Part shown: positions 43,354 to 53,971 of the stretch, one piece after another
How positions within the stretch are numbered: position 1 is the stretch's first letter
Layout: the number at the start of each line of letters is the position of its first letter
From: Streptomyces sp. CB02009
GTDB lineage: Bacteria; Actinomycetota; Actinomycetes; Streptomycetales; Streptomycetaceae
Assembly (NCBI RefSeq): GCF_001905825.1
Contig: NZ_LIVV01000001.1
Location: 97,473-161,472 of the forward strand
Direction: 5' to 3'
DNA: 64,000 nucleotides
Translations under genes and position numbers: made by a program
Notes under the pieces: model-generated
Database searches by the model: none
What the model saw: only the letters and a program-made list of their open reading frames with translations
Told to the model about the DNA's origin: nothing

Positions 43354-43411
43354 GACGGGTACCTCCATCTGTCAAAAATGTACAGGACGTACAGCCCGTA
43401 AGATGGGGAGC
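43354..43411. promoter_or_regulatory. Short divergent promoter with repeated GTACAG
   Basis: Only 58 bp separate the two start codons. TGTACAG at 43379-43385 and CGTACAG at 43388-43394 form a direct repeat with 9-bp period; TGTACA cores are known in YefM-YoeB operators. An antitoxin bound here would control both its own gene and the ClpP-like gene. Confidence 0.5.
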
Positions 43412-43690
43412 ATGACCTACGAGATCCCGGTGACGCAAGCGCGAGCCGAGCTCGCCGACCTGATCAACCGCGTCGTCTACGGCGGGGAGCGCGTCGTCGT
43501 CACCCGCCACGGGAAGCCGCTGGTCGCCCTGGTGTCCGCCGCTGACCTGGAGGAACTCGAGGCCGCCGAGAAGCCCGCCGACGAGCAGGTGATCAGCTCG
43601 GTCTCCGGCCTCCACTCCGTGGACTCCGCTACCGGCGAACAGCGCCGCTTCGGCATCGCCGCCCACCACCGCGGGCCCGGCGCTTCCTGA
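43412..43690 (+). CDS. Phd/YefM-family antitoxin without an adjacent toxin
   Basis: Predicted protein of 92 residues. The N-terminal DNA-binding domain MTYEIPVTQARAELADLINR, with VVVTRHGKPLVALVSAADLE, is the classical YefM/Phd fold. The C-terminal half would wrap a toxin, but no YoeB, Doc or other toxin gene follows; the next 166 bp hold only a hexamer-rich stretch and a terminator. The ATG at 43403 three codons upstream is an alternative start. It is divergent from the ClpP-like gene. Confidence 0.88.
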   Translation: MTYEIPVTQARAELADLINRVVYGGERVVVTRHGKPLVALVSAADLEELEAAEKPADEQVISSVSGLHSVDSATGEQRRFGIAAHHRGPGAS

Positions 43691-43784
43691 CCCTGCCCGG
43701 CGGGCCCGCCCGCCGCCCCGTCCTCGTTTCCGTCCCAGTCCCAGTCCCCGTCCCCGTCCCAGTCGCGGTCGCGTCAACGCGGAA

Positions 43785-43822
43785 GCCGCGTGCCCCCGTC
43801 CGCTACAGCGGGGGCACGCGGC
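43785..43822. terminator. Bidirectional terminator hairpin
   Basis: A perfect 14-bp stem GCCGCGTGCCCCCG with 3' arm CGGGGGCACGCGGC and a 10-nt loop lies between the convergent antitoxin and membrane-protein genes. Just upstream (about 43728-43770) is a run of CCAGTC/CCCGTC hexamers. Confidence 0.85.
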
Positions 43823-43856
43823 CGTCTTGGTGCGCGGTCGGACTCGGTGGCCGGGG

Positions 43857-44864
43857 TCAGCCCGCGCGTGCCGGAACCGGCGCCGCAGCGGCTGCCGGCG
43901 CGGTGGGCTCCGGACGCCGCAGCCGGGCTCCGAGCACGGTCGACGTGAGACCCGCGACCGCCCACAGGGCGAGGACGAGCAGCGGTCCGCCCGCCGCCGC
44001 GCCGTCGAAGGAGGAGACGGACCGGAGGGCCGAGCCCGCGGCGCCCGGCGGCAGCCACTGGCCGAGGGTGCCCACGGCGGTCGGCAGCAGTTCCGGAGCG
44101 CTCGCCACGCCCGAGAACGGGTTGCCGAGCAGGATCATCAGCAGCGCCCCCAGCCCGAGGCCCGGCTTGCCCACGAGGGCCGCGAGCCCGGCGAACGTCG
44201 AACCGATCGCCAGGACGGTGAGGCCCAGGACCCCGGCCTCAGCCCACCAGTTCCCGCCCAGGGCGCCGAGCCAGCTGTGGGCCAGCGCCGCGCCGACGAC
44301 ACCGGCGAGCGCCGCCGCGCCGGCGAGGGCGGCCGCCGCGCGCCCGCCGCGCAGGCCGAGGAGGGTCGCGACGACCCCCGCCGCCGCTCCGGCCAGGGCG
44401 AGCGGCAGCAGGCTGGAGGAGAGCACCGCCCCGCGCGGGTCGCCCGCCGGTGCGGCGACCACGTCCGTGACCTGGATCCTCGTGCCCTCCGGGGCCTGTG
44501 CGGTGACGGCCTCCCGCAGGAGTCCGGCCACCACGGGGCTCGCCGCCGAGGCGGTCAGCAGCTCCGTACCGCCAGGGGTCACGACCACCGCTCCGTATAC
44601 ATCGCGGTCCTGTATCGCGGCGCGGGCCGCGGCGCCGTCCGGGTAGCGGTGGACCTCGAAGGCCCCCTCGTGCCGGGCGAAGTCCTGTTCCAGGGCGGTG
44701 GCCACCGTGGCGGGTCCGGCGACACCGATCGGCAGGTCGCGGGGTGCGGTCCGGGCCGCGGGCCACGCGAAGGCCCAGAGGGTGAGGGCGACGACGACGG
44801 GGATCAGCACCATCACCGCGATGGTCCTGCGCCCCGCGTCGACGGCGGTGGCGTTGGCGGACAT
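43857..44864 (-). CDS. Membrane protein, ABC-2 / DUF3533-like
   Basis: Predicted protein of 335 residues. One N-terminal helix (TIAVMVLIPVVVALTLWAFA), an extracytoplasmic domain of about 120 residues (LPIGVAGPATVATALEQDFA and a V/G-rich core) and then about six helices (LLPLALAGAAAGVVATLLGL onward). This layout is that of YhgE/ABC-2 permease-like proteins, often involved in export. No ATPase gene is adjacent. It diverges from a TetR gene, the usual layout of a repressor and its efflux target. Confidence 0.82.
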   Translation of the reverse strand: MSANATAVDAGRRTIAVMVLIPVVVALTLWAFAWPAARTAPRDLPIGVAGPATVATALEQDFARHEGAFEVHRYPDGAAARAAIQDRDVYGAVVVTPGGTELLTASAASPVVAGLLREAVTAQAPEGTRIQVTDVVAAPAGDPRGAVLSSSLLPLALAGAAAGVVATLLGLRGGRAAAALAGAAALAGVVGAALAHSWLGALGGNWWAEAGVLGLTVLAIGSTFAGLAALVGKPGLGLGALLMILLGNPFSGVASAPELLPTAVGTLGQWLPPGAAGSALRSVSSFDGAAAGGPLLVLALWAVAGLTSTVLGARLRRPEPTAPAAAAAPVPARAG

Positions 44865-44942
44865 GGTGTCCTCGTTTCAAAGAGAAGGATCGTTCGTTTT
44901 TATATGCCCCTCACTGTCCTGCGGGCATCGGAAGTTGTCAAG

Positions 44943-44956
44943 AATGAATATTCGTT
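44943..44956. promoter_or_regulatory. Palindrome upstream of the TetR gene
   Basis: AATGAATATTCGTT is centred on the perfect palindrome GAATATTC and lies just upstream of and adjacent to the -10 TAGATT of the TetR gene. A TTCGTT half-site recurs at 44893-44898 near the membrane-protein start. Likely TetR operators. Confidence 0.45.
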
Positions 44957-44969
44957 TTAGATTCGGGCC

Positions 44970-45590
44970 ATGGCTCGTGTCTCCCAGGAACACCTCGACG
45001 CCCGGCGGCGCCAGATCCTCGACGGCGCGGCGCGCTGCTTCGCCCGCAACGGCTTCCACGCCACCTCGATGCAGGACGTGCTCGGTGAGGTCGGGCTGTC
45101 GGCCGGCGCGGTCTACCGGTACTTCCGCGGCAAGGACGAGATCATCGCGGCCATCGCGACCGAGGCCTTCGCCGGGATAAGGGGTGCCTTCGAGGAGGCG
45201 TCGAAAGCCACGCCGCCGCCCACCCCCGACGTGCTGATCGGCGCGGTGCTCCGGCTCTTCCTCGAGGAGCGGATCGAGGGCGCCGACCGGCAGGCCTTCG
45301 CGCGCCTGATCATCCAGGTGTGGACCGAGACCCTGCGCAACGAACGGCTCGCGCTGACCCTCGCCGAGGGGTACAACGGCATGCGCGTCGTCTGGGCGGA
45401 CCTGGTCGCCCTCTACAAGGAGGGCGGCATCCTGGCCGCCGACGTCCCCGCCGACCACGTGGCCCGCACGCTCATCGCCGTCGTCCAGGGCTTCATCGCC
45501 CAGCAGGCCCTCTTCGGCGACGTCGCCGTCGACGTCCTGGAGGACGGCATCCGGGGGCTCATGTCCATGACGGTCGACCCGATCCGATGA
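44970..45590 (+). CDS. TetR-family transcriptional regulator
   Basis: Predicted protein of 206 residues. N-terminal TetR helix-turn-helix (GAARCFARNGFHATSMQDVL, VGLSAGAVYRYFRGKDEIIA, about 16-60) and a C-terminal ligand-binding domain of TetR_C type. ATG 44970 is 6 nt after TAGATT, so it is probably leaderless. It diverges from the membrane-protein gene, which it most likely represses until a ligand binds. Confidence 0.92.
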   Translation: MARVSQEHLDARRRQILDGAARCFARNGFHATSMQDVLGEVGLSAGAVYRYFRGKDEIIAAIATEAFAGIRGAFEEASKATPPPTPDVLIGAVLRLFLEERIEGADRQAFARLIIQVWTETLRNERLALTLAEGYNGMRVVWADLVALYKEGGILAADVPADHVARTLIAVVQGFIAQQALFGDVAVDVLEDGIRGLMSMTVDPIR

Positions 45591-45611
45591 TCATGAAAGA
45601 GCAAAGGCGCA

Positions 45612-45705
45612 GTTAACGAGCCGGAAAAACTTCCGCCCTAACGTGCAATGTCTGGCCGCGTGCCGCATCTCCGCAGTTCAACAAGGTGTTGACGGTCGGT
45701 AGGGT
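45612..45705 (+). promoter_or_regulatory. Urease operon promoter with GlnR-like site and inverted repeat
   Basis: GTTAA-N6-GGAAA at 45612-45627 resembles one GlnR half-box pair (gTnAc-N6-GaAAc), in keeping with nitrogen control of urease in Streptomyces. Downstream, TTCAAC and TAGGGT (45700-45705) are spaced 17 bp and could be the promoter. The -35 area is covered by TCAACA-AGG-TGTTGA (45678-45692), a perfect inverted repeat whose half-sites are the same as those at 349-364. Confidence 0.45.
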
Positions 45706-45750
45706 CCGCAGCTGTCCGGGTGTCCCGGTCGACGACTGTGAGGTGGAAGA

Positions 45751-46053
<303 letters not shown>

Positions 46054-46066
46054 ACGGGCCGCGCCG

Positions 46067-46432
46067 ATGATCCCCGGAGAGATCCTGTACGCGGACGGCC
46101 CCGTCGCCCTCAACGAGGGGCGCCCCGTCACGCGTCTGACCGTGCTCAACGCCGCCGACCGGCCCGTCCAGGTCGGCTCCCACTACCACTTCGCCGAGGT
46201 CAACCCCGGTCTGGCCTTCGACCGCGCCGCCGCGCGCGGACAGCGCCTGCACATCGCCGCCGGTACCGCCGTCCGCTTCGAGCCGGGCATCCCCGTGGAG
46301 GTCGAACTCGTCCCGCTCGCCGGCCGGCGGATCGTGCCCGGCCTGCGCGGCGGGACGGCGGGCCCGCTCGACACGACCGACGCCGCCACGACCGACGAAC
46401 CCACCGAGGCCGAGGGGGCCGACCGTGCCTGA
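46067..46432 (+). CDS. ureB: Urease beta subunit
   Basis: Predicted protein of 121 residues. [36 protein letters not shown] and [18 protein letters not shown] are the conserved UreB segments. The C-terminal 15-20 residues are an acidic Thr/Asp/Glu tail seen in actinobacteria. The last 8 bp overlap ureC. Confidence 0.97.
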   Translation: MIPGEILYADGPVALNEGRPVTRLTVLNAADRPVQVGSHYHFAEVNPGLAFDRAAARGQRLHIAAGTAVRFEPGIPVEVELVPLAGRRIVPGLRGGTAGPLDTTDAATTDEPTEAEGADRA

Positions 46433-48146
46433 CCTGCACCGCGCCGTCTACGCCGATCTGTTCGGCCCCACCACCGGCGACCGCATCCGGCTCGCCGACA
46501 CCGATCTCCTCGTCGAGATCGAGGAGGACCGCAGCGGCGGCCCCGGCCGCGCCGGCGACGAGGCCGTCTTCGGCGGCGGCAAGGTCATCCGCGAGTCCAT
46601 GGGCCAGGCCCGCACCACCCGCGCCGAGGGCGCCCCCGACACCGTGATCACCGGCGCCGTGGTCATCGACCACTGGGGGATCGTCAAGGCCGACATCGGC
46701 ATCCGTGACGGCCGGATCACCGCCCTCGGCAAGGCCGGCAACCCCGACACCATGGACGGTGTCCACCCCGACCTGGTGATCGGCCCCGAGACCGAGATCA
46801 TCGTCGGCAACGGCCGGATCGTCACCGCCGGCGCCGTCGACGCCCACGTCCACTTCATCTCGCCGACCGTCGTCGAGCAGGCCCTCGCCACCGGCGTCAC
46901 CACCCTCGTCGGCGGCGGTACGGGACCGGCCGAGGGCACCAAGGCGACCACGGTCACCCCCGGCCCCTGGCACACGGCCAGGATGTTCGAGGCCCTCGAC
47001 ACCTTCCCGGTCAACATCGGTCTGCTCGGCAAGGGCAACACCATGTCCCGGGAGGCCATGCACTCCCAACTGCGCGGCGGAGCCCTCGGGTTCAAGATCC
47101 ACGAGGACTGGGGCGCCACCCCCGCCGTCATCGACGCCTGTCTCGGCGTGTGCGAGGAGACGGGCGCCCAGCTCGCCATCCACACCGACACCCTGAACGA
47201 GGCCGGCTTCGTCGGCGACACCCTCGCCGCCATCGCCGGGCGCACCGTCCACGCGTACCACACGGAGGGCGCGGGCGGCGGCCACGCCCCCGACATCATC
47301 ACGGTGGTCTCGGAGCCGTACATCCTGCCCAGCTCGACCAATCCGACCCGGCCGCACACCGTCAACACCATCGAGGAACACCTCGACATGCTGATGGTCT
47401 GCCACCACCTCAACCCCGCCGTCCCCGAGGACCTGGCCTTCGCCGAGTCCCGGATCCGGCCCTCCACCATCGCCGCCGAGGACGTCCTCCACGACCTGGG
47501 CGCCATCTCGATCATCTCCTCCGACTCGCAGGCCATGGGCCGCATCGGCGAGGTGGTCATGCGCACCTGGCAGACCGCCCACGTCATGAAGAAGCGGCGC
47601 GGAGCCCTGCCCGGGGACGGTCGCGCGGACAACCACCGGGCGCGCCGCTACGTCGCCAAGTACACGATCAACCCGGCCGTCGCCCAGGGCATGGACCACC
47701 TCATCGGCTCCGTCGAACCTGGGAAACTCGCCGACCTGGTGCTGTGGGAGCCCGCCTTCTTCGGGGTGAAGCCGCTCACCGTCCTCAAGGGCGGCCAGAT
47801 CGCGTACGCGCAGATGGGCGATGCCAACGCCTCCATCCCCACGCCCCAGCCCGTCCTGCCCCGGCCGATGTTCGGCGCGCTCGGCAAGGCGGCGGCGGCC
47901 GGCTCGGTCAACTTCGTCGCGCAGGCCGCCATCGAGGACGACATCGCGCAACGGCTGGGCCTGCACAAGGAGTTCACCACGATCGGCAGCACCCGCCGGG
48001 TGTCCAAGGCGGACATGCGGGAGAACGACGCGATGCCCCGGGTCGAGGTCGACGCCGACACCTTCACGGTCACGATCGACGGCGAAGCGGTGGAACCCGC
48101 CCCCGCCGCCGAACTGCCCATGGCCCAGCGCTACTTCCTCTTCTGA
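46425..48146 (+). CDS. ureC: Urease alpha subunit (catalytic)
   Basis: Predicted protein of 573 residues. The Ni-binding residues are all visible: HVHFISP, the carbamylated Lys in [31 protein letters not shown] with the second His, and Asp in SDSQAMGR. The active-site flap Cys and His occur in MVCHHLNP. Starts with GTG overlapping ureB and ends TGATG on ureF, so all are coupled. Confidence 0.98.
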   Translation: MPDLHRAVYADLFGPTTGDRIRLADTDLLVEIEEDRSGGPGRAGDEAVFGGGKVIRESMGQARTTRAEGAPDTVITGAVVIDHWGIVKADIGIRDGRITALGKAGNPDTMDGVHPDLVIGPETEIIVGNGRIVTAGAVDAHVHFISPTVVEQALATGVTTLVGGGTGPAEGTKATTVTPGPWHTARMFEALDTFPVNIGLLGKGNTMSREAMHSQLRGGALGFKIHEDWGATPAVIDACLGVCEETGAQLAIHTDTLNEAGFVGDTLAAIAGRTVHAYHTEGAGGGHAPDIITVVSEPYILPSSTNPTRPHTVNTIEEHLDMLMVCHHLNPAVPEDLAFAESRIRPSTIAAEDVLHDLGAISIISSDSQAMGRIGEVVMRTWQTAHVMKKRRGALPGDGRADNHRARRYVAKYTINPAVAQGMDHLIGSVEPGKLADLVLWEPAFFGVKPLTVLKGGQIAYAQMGDANASIPTPQPVLPRPMFGALGKAAAAGSVNFVAQAAIEDDIAQRLGLHKEFTTIGSTRRVSKADMRENDAMPRVEVDADTFTVTIDGEAVEPAPAAELPMAQRYFLF

Positions 48147-48811
48147 TGACGAGTCGCTCAGCACTCCTGGTGCTCGCCGACGGGCGGTTCCCCGCCGGCG
48201 GGCACGCCCACTCGGGCGGCGCGGAGGCTGCCGTCAAGGCCGGCCGCATCCGGGACGCGGCCGGACTCGAAGCCTTCTGCCGGGGCCGGCTGCACACCAC
48301 CGGACTCACCTCCGCCGGGCTCGCAGCGGGGGCCGCGCACGGCCTCGACGCGGACGAACTCGACGCCGCCGCCGACGCCCGCACCCCGTCGCCCGCCCTC
48401 CGCACGGCGGCACGCAAGCTCGGCCGGCAGATGATGCGGGCGGCGCGCGCCACCTGGCCGTGCGCCGAACTCGACGCGCTCGCGGCCGCGTTCCCGCGCG
48501 GCGCCCATCAGCCCGTCGTCCTCGGCGTCGCCGCCCGGGCCGCCGGGCTCGGCCCCGAGGACGCCGCGCACTGCGTCGCGTACGAGACCGTCAGCGGTCC
48601 CGCCACCGCCGCGGTCCGGCTCCTGAGCCTGGACCCCTTCCAGGCCACCGCCGTCCTCGCCCGCCTCGCCCCCGCCATGGACCTGGTCGCCGCGGAGGCC
48701 GCGCGGGCCGCCCGGCAGGGCGTCGCCGCCCTGCCCGCGGCCTCCGCGCCCCTCCTCGACATCACCGCCGAACAGCACGCCGCCTGGCCCGTCCGCCTCT
48801 TCGCCTCCTGA
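48146..48811 (+). CDS. ureF: Urease accessory protein UreF
   Basis: Predicted protein of 221 residues; GTPase-regulating accessory factor for nickel insertion. The sequence LLVLADGRFPAGGHAHSGGA is the UreF N-terminal signature (LxxDSxFPxGxxxHSxG in relatives). Start overlaps the ureC stop by 1 nt. A much longer open frame in this phase is the shadow of ureC. Confidence 0.93.
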   Translation: MTSRSALLVLADGRFPAGGHAHSGGAEAAVKAGRIRDAAGLEAFCRGRLHTTGLTSAGLAAGAAHGLDADELDAAADARTPSPALRTAARKLGRQMMRAARATWPCAELDALAAAFPRGAHQPVVLGVAARAAGLGPEDAAHCVAYETVSGPATAAVRLLSLDPFQATAVLARLAPAMDLVAAEAARAARQGVAALPAASAPLLDITAEQHAAWPVRLFAS

Positions 48812-48829
48812 GCACCCTGGAGCCGCCCC

Positions 48830-49494
<665 letters not shown>

Positions 49495-49507
<13 letters not shown>

Positions 49508-50247
49508 GCCTGCGCGCCACCGCCCGGATCGCCGCCGACGCCGACGGGGGCCTGCCGCTGCTCGTGAGCGACGGGCCCCTGGCCCTGCGCCGGACCAGGG
49601 CCTCCGGGCCGTACACCCGGGTCACCGTCGTCGGGGCGATGAGCGCGCCGCTCGGCGGTGACCGGCTCGCCGTCGAGACCGAGGTGCGGGACGGGGCCAG
49701 GCTGCTGGTCGACTCGGCCGCCGCCACCCTCGCCCTGCCGGGCCGGAGCGCCGAGCCGGCCGCGTACGACGTCCGGATCGCCGTCGGCGAGGACGGGGTG
49801 CTCCGCTGGCTGCCCGAGCAGGTGGTCTCCGTGCAGGGCTCCCACCTGCGGATGCGGACCGTCGTCGAACTCGGCTCCACGGCCCGGCTGGTGCTCCGCG
49901 AGGAGCAGATCCTCGGCCGGCACGGCGAACCGCCCGGCACTCTCGTCACCCGGCTCACCGTCCGTCGCGCCGGGCGCCCCCTCCTCGACCAGGAGCTGGC
50001 CTTCGGTCCCGGGGCCCCGGGCGGCTGGGACGGAGGCGCGGTCCTCGGCGGCCACCGGGCTACCGGGCAGCTCCTCGTCGTCGATCCGGCGTTCGAGGAC
50101 AAGCCGGTGCGGTCGCGGCTGCTCGGCGAGTTCGCCGCCGTCACGCCGCTCGCGGGACCCGCGGCCCTCGTCACCGCCGTCGCCCCGGACGCCCTCGCGG
50201 TCCGTCGGCTGCTCGACACCGCGCTGTCCGAACTCGCCCCGTTCTGA
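49495..50247 (+). CDS. ureD: Urease accessory protein UreD
   Basis: Predicted protein of 250 residues, the scaffold that holds UreF and UreG on the apo-urease. Family-like sequence: [20 protein letters not shown], then [18 protein letters not shown] and [16 protein letters not shown]. Start may be ATG 49495 or GTG 49504 (the latter gives a GTGA overlap with the ureG stop). Last gene of the operon; its frame extends far upstream only as a shadow. Confidence 0.92.
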
Positions 50248-50438
50248 ATAGTTCTGACCGGATTTGCGCGTACCGCCGGGGGGTCACCGCTCAGCGGTAC
50301 ACCGTTCACCGGTTATTGGTTCGGCAAAGAAACACGTGTTCGCCCTTTCATCGGGTGCCCTCAGGACGAAAGGATCCCCCGGACAGCCAACACACAGCGC
50401 CGCCACGGGGGGTGGCGCTCATCTTGGGGGAGTACACG

Positions 50439-52019
50439 TTGAGACGTACGGCAATGCTCGGCTCGGCCGGCACCCTGATAGCGGGCACGCTCGTCGCGGG
50501 CGCGCTCGCGGCCCCGGCAGCGAACGCCGACAGCAACCGTCACCTGCGTGACGCCGAGTCGATCGGCGTCGCCGTCGCGGCGGCGCGGGCCGCCCAGGCG
50601 GGCATCGACTGGCAGGACTGTCCGGCCGACTGGGGCCTCGAGAAGCCGATCCAGTGCGGCTGGGTCACCGTCCCCGTCGACTACGCGAAGCCCAACGGCA
50701 AGAAGATCAAGATCGCGGTCGACCGGATCAACTCCACCGGCACCCCCGCCGAGCGCCAGGGCGCGCTCCTCTACAACCCGGGCGGCCCCGGCGGCTCCGG
50801 CCTGCGCTTCCCGCGCCGGGTCACCACCAAGAACGCCATCTGGGCGGGCGCCGCCAAGGCCTACGACTTCGTGGGCTTCGACCCGCGCGGCGTCGGCAAG
50901 TCGGCCCCCATCTCCTGCGTCGACCCGAGCGAGTTCGTCAAGGGCCCCAAGCCCGACCCGGTCCCCGACAGCGAGGCCGACAAGCGCGCGCAGCGCAAGC
51001 TCGCCGCCGAGTACGCCAAGGGCTGCGCCGAGAAGAGCGGCGACATGCTGCCCTTCATGACCACCCCCAACACCGCGCGTGACCTCGACGTCATCCGCGC
51101 CGCCCTCGGCGAGAAGAAGCTCAACTTCGTCGGCGTCTCCTACGGCACCTACCTCGGCGCGGTCTACGGCACCCTCTTCCCGACCCACGTCCGCCGCATG
51201 GTCCTCGACAGCGTCGTGAACCCGTCGACCCGCAAGATCTGGTACGAGGTCAACCTCGACCAGGACATCGCCTTCGAGGGCCGGCTCAAGGACTGGATGA
51301 CCTGGGTCGCCCAGAACGACGCCACCTACCACCTCGGCGACACCCTGGCCGAGGTCCAGCAGCAGTGGGTGACCCTGCGCGCCGCCGCCAAGAAGGCGCC
51401 CCTCGGCGGCAAGGTCGGCCCGGCCGAGCTCATCGGCTTCTTCCAGAACGCCCCCTACTACGACTCCATGTGGGCCCCGGTGGCCGAGGCCTGGAGCGCG
51501 TACGCCGCGGGTGACCCGCAGCCGCTCATCGACAACGCGGCCTCGGACCCCACGGACACCGCCGGCAACGCGGCCTCGGAGAACGGCAACGCCGTCTACA
51601 CCGCGGTCGAGTGCGCCGACGCCCCCTGGCCGACCAGCTGGAAGACGTGGGACCGGGACAACACCCGGCTCCACCAGAAGTACCCCTTCATGACCTGGGC
51701 CAACGCATGGATGAACCTTCCGTGCGCCACCTGGTCCGCGCCGCGCCAGCGCCCGACCGAGGTGAAGACCGGCAAGGGCCTGCCGCCGGTGCTCATCGCC
51801 CAGTCCGAGCGCGACGCCGCGACCCCGTACGCCGGCGCCGTCGAGCTGCACAAGCGGTTCAAGGGCTCGCGCCTCATCACGGAGAAGGACGCCGGCTCGC
51901 ACGGCATCACCGGCCTGGTCAACCCGTGCCTCAACACCAAGGTCGAGGCCTACCTGCTGACCGGCAAGCTGGACGCCAGGGACCAGACCTGCGCCCCGCA
52001 CGCCACGCCGAAGCCGTGA
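50439..52019 (+). CDS. Secreted tripeptidyl-aminopeptidase-like alpha/beta hydrolase
   Basis: Predicted protein of 526 residues. It starts with TTG at 50439 (GGGGGAG 6 nt upstream) and has a Sec signal ending AAPAANA near residue 28. The S33-type core has LYNPGGPGGSG (oxyanion site), nucleophile GVSYGTYLG, the conserved DSVVNP, and a TAP-like C-terminal region with catalytic Asp (AQSERDAATPY) and His (DAGSHGIT). It cleaves tripeptides from N-termini of extracellular proteins. A perfect palindrome AACACGTGTT lies 100 bp upstream. Confidence 0.93.
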   Translation: MRRTAMLGSAGTLIAGTLVAGALAAPAANADSNRHLRDAESIGVAVAAARAAQAGIDWQDCPADWGLEKPIQCGWVTVPVDYAKPNGKKIKIAVDRINSTGTPAERQGALLYNPGGPGGSGLRFPRRVTTKNAIWAGAAKAYDFVGFDPRGVGKSAPISCVDPSEFVKGPKPDPVPDSEADKRAQRKLAAEYAKGCAEKSGDMLPFMTTPNTARDLDVIRAALGEKKLNFVGVSYGTYLGAVYGTLFPTHVRRMVLDSVVNPSTRKIWYEVNLDQDIAFEGRLKDWMTWVAQNDATYHLGDTLAEVQQQWVTLRAAAKKAPLGGKVGPAELIGFFQNAPYYDSMWAPVAEAWSAYAAGDPQPLIDNAASDPTDTAGNAASENGNAVYTAVECADAPWPTSWKTWDRDNTRLHQKYPFMTWANAWMNLPCATWSAPRQRPTEVKTGKGLPPVLIAQSERDAATPYAGAVELHKRFKGSRLITEKDAGSHGITGLVNPCLNTKVEAYLLTGKLDARDQTCAPHATPKP

Positions 52020-52034
52020 CACGCTGACGACGAG

Positions 52035-52066
52035 GTGAGGGGAGGGGCGGCCGTCCCTCCCCTCAC
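52035..52066. terminator. Bidirectional terminator hairpin
   Basis: GTGAGGGGAGGG with 3' arm CCCTCCCCTCAC (12-bp perfect stem, 8-nt loop) sits 15 nt after the peptidase stop and 5 nt beyond the stop of the convergent epimerase gene. Confidence 0.85.
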
Positions 52067-52071
52067 CCGTG

Positions 52072-53109
52072 TCATCCCCGCGACGCCAGCCAGGCGTCCT
52101 CCGCCGCGTAGTCGAAGAAGTCCACCCCGTACTTCGCGAGACCCGGGAAGGCCTCCCGCCACGCACGGCCCGCCACCCGCTCGGTCAGCCACGCGACCGT
52201 CTCCGGCAGCGAATCGGCGTACGACACCACCGGCCGGTACCCCAGCTCCCGCTCCGCCGCCGCCATGTCGTAGACCACGGACCGCGGGGCCGTCCACGGG
52301 GTGACCCCCACGACGTCCCCCGGCGGCGCACCCTCGATCAGCACCGTCTCACTGGCGACGCCCATGACCGCGTCGACCGCCGCCCCGATCTCCGCCACCG
52401 TCGGCGCCTCCGGGTCACCGCCGTTCAGCACCCGGCTCCCCGGGTTCGCCGCCGCCAGCCGGACCAGCTCCGCCAGGTTGTCCACGTGCACCGGGTGGAA
52501 CCGCGAGGCCCCGCCGTACGCGAGGAGCCGCACCGGCCGCCCGTCGAGCGCCCGCTTCACGAACCACAGCTCCCGCGGACCGGGGGAGTACGGCCCGTGG
52601 ATGGCGCCCGCCCGCAGCACCGTCGTCGGCAGGGCGTCGCCCGCCGCCAGCAACTCCCGCTCCAGCGCCACCTTCCGCGTGCCGTACGACGTGTCGCCGG
52701 GCGCCACCGTCCGCCAGTCCTCCGGGATCGGCAGCGGATAGTCGGGGAAGCCGTCCGGCCGGTCCTGGGTGTCGAAGCTGCGTCCCCGCGCGTCCTCGTA
52801 GACGGCGCCGCTGGACACCACCACCGCCGAACCGATCCGGTCCGCGAGCCCCGTCAGCTGTCGGCCGTGCCCGGCGTCGTACGCCACGATGTCCACCAGT
52901 ACGTCGCACCCGTCGCCCAGTCCGGCCGCGAGCGCACCCTCCCGTGTCCGGTCGAGCGCCACCGACCGGACCTCGGCCGGCCACCTCCCGTCCCTGCCGC
53001 CGCCCCGCGAGGCGGCCGTCACCTCCCAGCCGTCCGCGACGAGCGCCCGCACGGCCGCCCGCCCCACCTGTCCCGATCCACCCAGTACGAACGCGGTTCC
53101 CTTGGTCAT
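52072..53109 (-). CDS. NAD-dependent epimerase/dehydratase-family protein
   Basis: Predicted protein of 345 residues, extended SDR type. N-terminal Rossmann motif FVLGGSGQVGRAAVRALVAD, SSGAVYED at the Ser site and the Tyr-x-x-x-Lys pair in SYGTRKVALE. Substrate unknown; such proteins modify nucleotide sugars or reduce isoflavone-like compounds. ATG 53109 is 7 nt after TAGCGT, so the mRNA is likely leaderless. Confidence 0.86.
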   Translation of the reverse strand: MTKGTAFVLGGSGQVGRAAVRALVADGWEVTAASRGGGRDGRWPAEVRSVALDRTREGALAAGLGDGCDVLVDIVAYDAGHGRQLTGLADRIGSAVVVSSGAVYEDARGRSFDTQDRPDGFPDYPLPIPEDWRTVAPGDTSYGTRKVALERELLAAGDALPTTVLRAGAIHGPYSPGPRELWFVKRALDGRPVRLLAYGGASRFHPVHVDNLAELVRLAAANPGSRVLNGGDPEAPTVAEIGAAVDAVMGVASETVLIEGAPPGDVVGVTPWTAPRSVVYDMAAAERELGYRPVVSYADSLPETVAWLTERVAGRAWREAFPGLAKYGVDFFDYAAEDAWLASRG

Positions 53110-53208
53110 GATCGAGACGCTACGACCGTCCGCCGCGGCGGCCCAGGGCTTTGCGCCGAGCGCGGATCCGCTCACAGCGTTCCCGCCGCGGGAACCCGCG
53201 GCCGGGGC

Positions 53209-53892
53209 TCAGCCGTCGGCCTCCGCCGCCTTCACCACCGCCGCGTAGTCGTCCACGTACTCCTGCCCGGACAGCCGGAGGATCTCGTACATGATCTCGT
53301 CCGTCACCGCGCGGACCACCGCCTTCTCACCCGCCGACCCGGCGAACCGCGAGAAGTCCAGCGGCGCCCCGAACCGGATGGTGACCCGGCGGATCCTCGG
53401 CACCACCTTCCCCGGCGGCTGGATCTCGAAGGTGCCCACCATCGCGCAGGGCACCACCGGCACCCCGGCCGTCAGCGCCATCACCGCCACGCCCACCTTC
53501 CCCTTGTAGAGCCGCCCGTCGTGCGAGCGCGTGCCCTCCGGGTAGATGCCGAGCAGCTCACCCTTCCCGAGCACCCCGAGGCCCTCCCGGATCGCCGCCT
53601 TGCCGGCCTCCTTGCCCGAGCGGTCGACCGGGATCTGCCCGGCCGCCCGGAAGAAGGCGGCCGTGAGCCGGCCCTTGATCCCCGGCCCCGTGAAGTACTC
53701 CTGCTTCGCCAGGAAGGTGATCCGCCGGTCGAGCACCACCGGCATCAGGAAGTGGTCCGAGAAGGAGAGGTGATTGCCCGCGACGATCGCCGCTCCCTCC
53801 TCGGGAATGTGCTCGAGTCCCTCGATACGCGGCCGGAACAGCAGCTTCAGGAGCGGTCCCAGCAGTACGTACTTCATCAGGTGGTAGAACAC
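53209..53892 (-). CDS. 1-acylglycerol-3-phosphate O-acyltransferase (PlsC family)
   Basis: Predicted protein of 227 residues. Motif I NHLSFSDHFL (HX4D), motif III YPEGTRSHDG and motif IV VPVVPCAMVG are present; it makes phosphatidic acid in membrane lipid synthesis. GTG 53892 is chosen because VFYHLMKYVLLGPLL is a typical membrane-proximal start; the internal ATG five codons later is possible. It diverges from the DUF3048 lipoprotein gene. Confidence 0.9.
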   Translation of the reverse strand: MFYHLMKYVLLGPLLKLLFRPRIEGLEHIPEEGAAIVAGNHLSFSDHFLMPVVLDRRITFLAKQEYFTGPGIKGRLTAAFFRAAGQIPVDRSGKEAGKAAIREGLGVLGKGELLGIYPEGTRSHDGRLYKGKVGVAVMALTAGVPVVPCAMVGTFEIQPPGKVVPRIRRVTIRFGAPLDFSRFAGSAGEKAVVRAVTDEIMYEILRLSGQEYVDDYAAVVKAAEADG

Positions 53893-53971
53893 CCGTGACC
53901 CCCGTTCGTCGTCCGTCAAGCCCGTTGTATCCGTGCGCGGCCCCGTGGTCCACTGGTGGGGGAGCGTCACC

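Noticed and set aside
43728..43770. Run of CCAGTC/CCCGTC hexamers as a possible CRISPR or phase-variable tract
   Set aside because: Too short and irregular, with no spacers, and outside any gene; probably simple sequence drift beside a terminator.
46200..48164. 654-codon minus-strand frame opposite ureC
   Set aside because: Perfect antisense of a highly conserved urease gene, with shadow-type composition.
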